Part shown: positions 60,801 through 64,000 of the stretch, piece after piece
Layout of the letters: every line of letters begins with the position of its first letter
Position numbering within the stretch: position 1 is the first letter of the stretch
Source: Acanthochromis polyacanthus
Lineage: Eukaryota > Chordata > Actinopteri > Pomacentridae
Direction of reading: 5' to 3'
DNA: 64,000 bases
Assembly (NCBI RefSeq): GCF_021347895.1
Contig: NC_067132.1
Coordinates: 13,508,995 to 13,572,994 of the forward strand
Notes under the pieces: model-generated
Databases searched by the model: none
Told to the model about the DNA's origin: nothing
The model's input: the letters and a program-made list of their open reading frames with translations, nothing else
Program-made: the position numbers and the translations under genes

Positions 60801-63697
60801 ATAAACATCAGGTCACTTCTGCAACCATCTTTATAGCATGACCTCAAAGCGGAAGTCGTTCATACTTTGCTTCACTGGCGGTGAGATGTCTAAGCAGGAC
60901 ATTTGTTCCAAAGGTTAAACCGTCCATATCCTCTGTTGCCGTGGCGAAGACCTTCCCTGCTTTAACCAGAGCAGCACAGCTGGCCTCGGCCTCACAAGGA
61001 GCCTGCAATACAAAAAACACAGAGTTACACAGAATTACTCAACCTGATCCGTTCTGTTGCTTATGTTCAAAGATTTTAGGTGCAGAGCAAACTGCACAGA
61101 ATATCACTGTTGTATCGAGAGCAAACACTGTTTTAAGAACAGTATTTGCAGGTCAGTCTTTCTTTAAAGCCAAGTAAAGAAAGGTTACACACTGGGAAAG
61201 TAAGAACACTAAAAAAAATACTCTGGGATTTGATCAGGGACCATGCAATTATCATAGAACACATCTAATGTATTACATATAGAATGTATAGCATTGAACA
61301 AATTTTCAACTCCTGAATGATTTCTAACAGGATAAAATGAAGAAGAATAAAGTGAATCCTGATCTCACCTCGATGTAAGGCACTCCCATCAGGGTCAGCA
61401 GCTTCTTGCATTCATCATTATGCTGCTTGGTGACTTTAACCAGACGCTTGGTGAATTTTTCAATGTTTTCTTGTTCCCCTTTAAGACAAAGAAAACATAT
61501 TCTTATCATTTCCCCCCCACATAAAGTACACAACCTCTACTGGAAACATTTTGTAAAAGGTATTTTAAATCATCTCATCATTAGTTTGAAACCAGGAAAC
61601 CACCAACAAGACATTCTGACTGTGATCTCTGTGGCAAAAAAAAATCTAAATAAACTTCTTTACCTATTTCCTGGGCTTGAGCGAGCATCTTCTCAGCTTC
61701 TGCTCTCCTCTCTCCTCTTTTCTCGAGCTGGAAGATGACAGCAAAAGCAGAGCATGAGAGAAATGTAAACAAGCGACAGAGGAAGTGAGGTGCCACGCTG
61801 TTAGTCTGACAGCTAAACAAGATAAAGAGATAAAGCGGCAACCGCAGCAATACCACACAGCAAATAAAACACATAAAGAGGATTTGTGTCGTTACCACTT
61901 CTTCAAACACAGCATGTAGAGGGAAGCATGAGAGGAAATCAGAGGTGATACTAACCTCTGCTGACTTGAGCTGTGGGGGTTTGCCGTCAAACACGTACAC
62001 AGGTTTGATACCGTGTTCCAACATGCGGATCGTCCGGTAGAACATTCCCATCAGATGGCTGTGAAGAACAGCAAAGGAAAATCTGAACAACATTTCACCC
62101 TTTGTGCCCAGACTTGATCTCTATCTACGCTTTCTTGGTTTTAATTTTAGGTGTTTGTTGTTGCGACTGTACCTTGTCGTCTCTCCATCTTCATTCTGCA
62201 GAACGTTACCATCCTGTCGCACAGCAATCAGAAACTGGTAGATGCACATGGAGGCATCGATGGCAATTTTCCTGCCTGCAAAGGTTCGCAGCGCCATTAG
62301 CAAAATAGTATTTTACATGGGGAAGTAGAGTAATAAGGTGTTGCTTCTATGGCTTTTTAACTGTTGATTTTTAAAGTATCCATGGATTCAGATCTGCATT
62401 AGCAAAACAAAAAAAGGAAATGTGTGCACAACAATACAACTAACACAGCTGGAGCTCTGTGTGACATTTCTAATAAAGGATCATATGTCAAACTAAATAA
62501 GATGGATCCTCCATTTGAAAATGCACTTACACTACAATGATAAACTGGATATGCCAAATGTCAGAGCTCCCCAGCTCCAACTTTATCTCAAGACCTCTTA
62601 GATTCTCACAACAGCTGTTACTAACAGTCCAATGCTGGAACCTGGTCAATAAGAGAGACTGTGTCTTTACGATGGCAGCTCCAAAGCTTCGGTACAAACT
62701 CTCTATTCATCTAATTTATCTATTGATTTACCTTTATTTAACCAGAAGGTCCTACTGAGATTAGAGATCTCTTTAACAAGAGAGACCTGGCCAATGTAGC
62801 AGCCATACAAAATTTAAAAGTTATATGAAACAGATACATAATACACAAACAAACACTAAAACTGATTGACAGCTGTTCAAGGAGAATGGTCTCTCAAGAA
62901 AAACATTGACATTCCTCCTTCACTGTATTTTTTATGATATTCTTAAAATCATTAACGGATATGAATGTTTCTAATGTAAGAGTTTTTTTGAAGATTATTC
63001 CATGACTATGGTGCATGATGGGAGAACGCTGTGTTGCCAAAGTCTGTTCTGGAAACATTCAAAAGCAACCACTTGGAGGTGCGCAGATGGGAACTACTAG
63101 AACTGAAAGTCAGAAGGGTGCCGAGGCATTCTGGGAATTTGCCCAGCAAATAGATGAACATATACCAGTTTTTTTTGTCCACAAATACTTAGTGATGCCC
63201 AGCCAACCACATCATAAAGACTGGAAATGAAACGTAGTGAAGCACGATAAAATGTTCCTTGCTAATTGACACTGTTTTCAGAGAAATTCATAACTTACAG
63301 GGTTTCGATTACAATTCTAAGTTGTTGTCCTATTTGTCAGGATTCTATTTTACAAATGATCTTGCAAGTAGTTTGTGATGTGTCAGATTTATTGCATTTC
63401 CAAGTTTTATCCTGCTTCCTGACTTACCATTTGCTCACACTTCTGTTAGTGTCTGTATTACAGCATCTACAGGACAGCGATAAACTGTTATATGTTTAAA
63501 CGTTTATATTGATACATTTTACTTGATCCTCATAACACCTGATGCAGCAATATCGATCCAACTGTTGTGCAGGCCACATAAGTGATTTGTAAGAAAATAG
63601 ACCCGTTATAGTTACCAAAGTAGTTCTTGATGTCTTGCTCTTTAATGGCACCAGGGGCCTGATCTGCAATCAGCTTGGCAAGTCCGTGTATTCCCAT
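57828..63697 (-). CDS. fen1: Flap endonuclease 1
   Basis: Structure-specific 5' nuclease that removes RNA-primer flaps during Okazaki-fragment maturation and long-patch base excision repair. Exons in transcript order: 63616-63697, 62173-62275, 61956-62058, 61664-61727, 61369-61478, 60866-61002, 59696-59762, 59345-59476, 59114-59265, 58626-58740, 57828-57905; all GT-AG, 381 codons with stop, so 380 aa, the usual length. Metal-binding acids are in place: Asp34 (IAIDASM), [25 protein letters not shown] and [16 protein letters not shown] (helix-hairpin-helix). The PCNA-binding PIP box is QGRLDSFF, and the C-terminus is Lys-rich (KKKQKTG ... GKFRKGK), a nuclear localisation signal. Two introns hold repeats (58129 MITE, 59935 repeat). 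Nothing suggests damage. Confidence 0.97.
58129..58385. repeat. Tc1-like MITE (tttggggtcaccc family), partial
   Basis: It starts cactgctgttcaaaggtttg and follows the 48079 copy closely (gtagcattagaacacaggag, gatggttgctggaaatgttc) to near 58370, where the right end is lost. It lies in the last intron of fen1. Confidence 0.8.
59935..60530 (-). repeat. Dispersed repeat family 1, copy 4, with terminal hairpin
   Basis: This is the longest copy of the family. It includes cggcaacagagaatgtgtcc, atgggactcagaaacacccc, gtgtcatttctgaccttccc and taatgttgctaacagacaaa, then ends in a perfect 15-bp stem at 60494-60508 and 60516-60530 with a 7-nt loop. It lies within a fen1 intron. Confidence 0.8.
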
Positions 63698-64000
63698 TAT
63701 GGTAGGAAATCTAAAAAATGCTAATTATGTCAAACATAACATCAATCCCGACTGCGTTTTCTAGACGCCTCAACACCTGTTATAAAAGAGGATTAAGCTC
63801 CTCCACGTTGCTGAAATGTGCGGAAACAATGCAGGACAAGTATATTTTATTTACATGCATGCTGCTTACAATGTTGCACACACACCGATTAAATGCCTAC
63901 CTTCTAACTACGTGAGGTTGGTGCATTAACGATTAATCAATAACAGATCAAACTAACAGCTCTATTATAGTGAGCTGAATGGCAGAGATGTGTCCTGGCA

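Noticed and set aside
1..64000. CRISPR array, operon or prokaryotic island
   Set aside because: No regularly spaced identical repeats; all genes have spliceosomal introns, so bacterial features do not apply.

Overview
The window looks like nuclear DNA of a ray-finned fish, probably a percomorph-type teleost. The genes have vertebrate GT-AG introns, the best-conserved proteins are vertebrate metabolic and replication enzymes, and the background is AT-rich and filled with Tc1-like elements, tRNA-derived SINEs and small hAT/Tc1 MITEs typical of teleosts.

Layout. (1) 1-5505: non-coding, with a dead Tc1-like element at 1875-3507. (2) 5506-12507, plus strand: ten coding exons of mitochondrial PEP carboxykinase (pck2). 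Only the short first coding exon is missing. (3) 13994-51427: a cluster of five Siglec/CD22-like immunoglobulin receptor genes, called A-E here (A minus, B plus, C, D and E minus). A and B lie head to head as two arms of a large palindrome. (4) 57828-63697, minus strand: complete flap endonuclease 1 (fen1) in eleven coding exons, 380 codons.

The receptor cluster is the most interesting part. Every gene has a leader exon, a V-set domain with the Siglec hallmarks (Cys pair on strands B and E, and a YFFR motif holding the presumed sialic-acid-binding Arg), two C2-set domains (E has a third) and a transmembrane exon. A, C and D continue into tails with three spaced ITIM/ITSM-like tyrosine motifs, so they look inhibitory. 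B and E instead have a Lys inside the membrane segment and stop at once after Phe-Glu-Trp, the layout of activating receptors that pair with an ITAM adaptor. The cluster therefore looks like a paired activating/inhibitory receptor family. The C2-1/intron/C2-2 block (about 700 bp) is almost identical in all five genes while the V and membrane/tail exons have diverged. Its variants are shuffled between genes, which suggests repeated gene conversion. Gene E carries a recombination junction inside an old C2 exon.

Mobile DNA has shaped the locus: a 2.2-kb LINE-like fragment is present in only one arm of the palindrome, a Tc1-like element with an uninterrupted 339-aa transposase sits in an intron of gene D, and there are several decayed Tc1 copies, a hAT MITE with a clean 8-bp target duplication, and a dispersed repeat family with at least four copies. 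All exon borders were read by eye from splice consensus and frame continuity; no alignment or RNA evidence was available.
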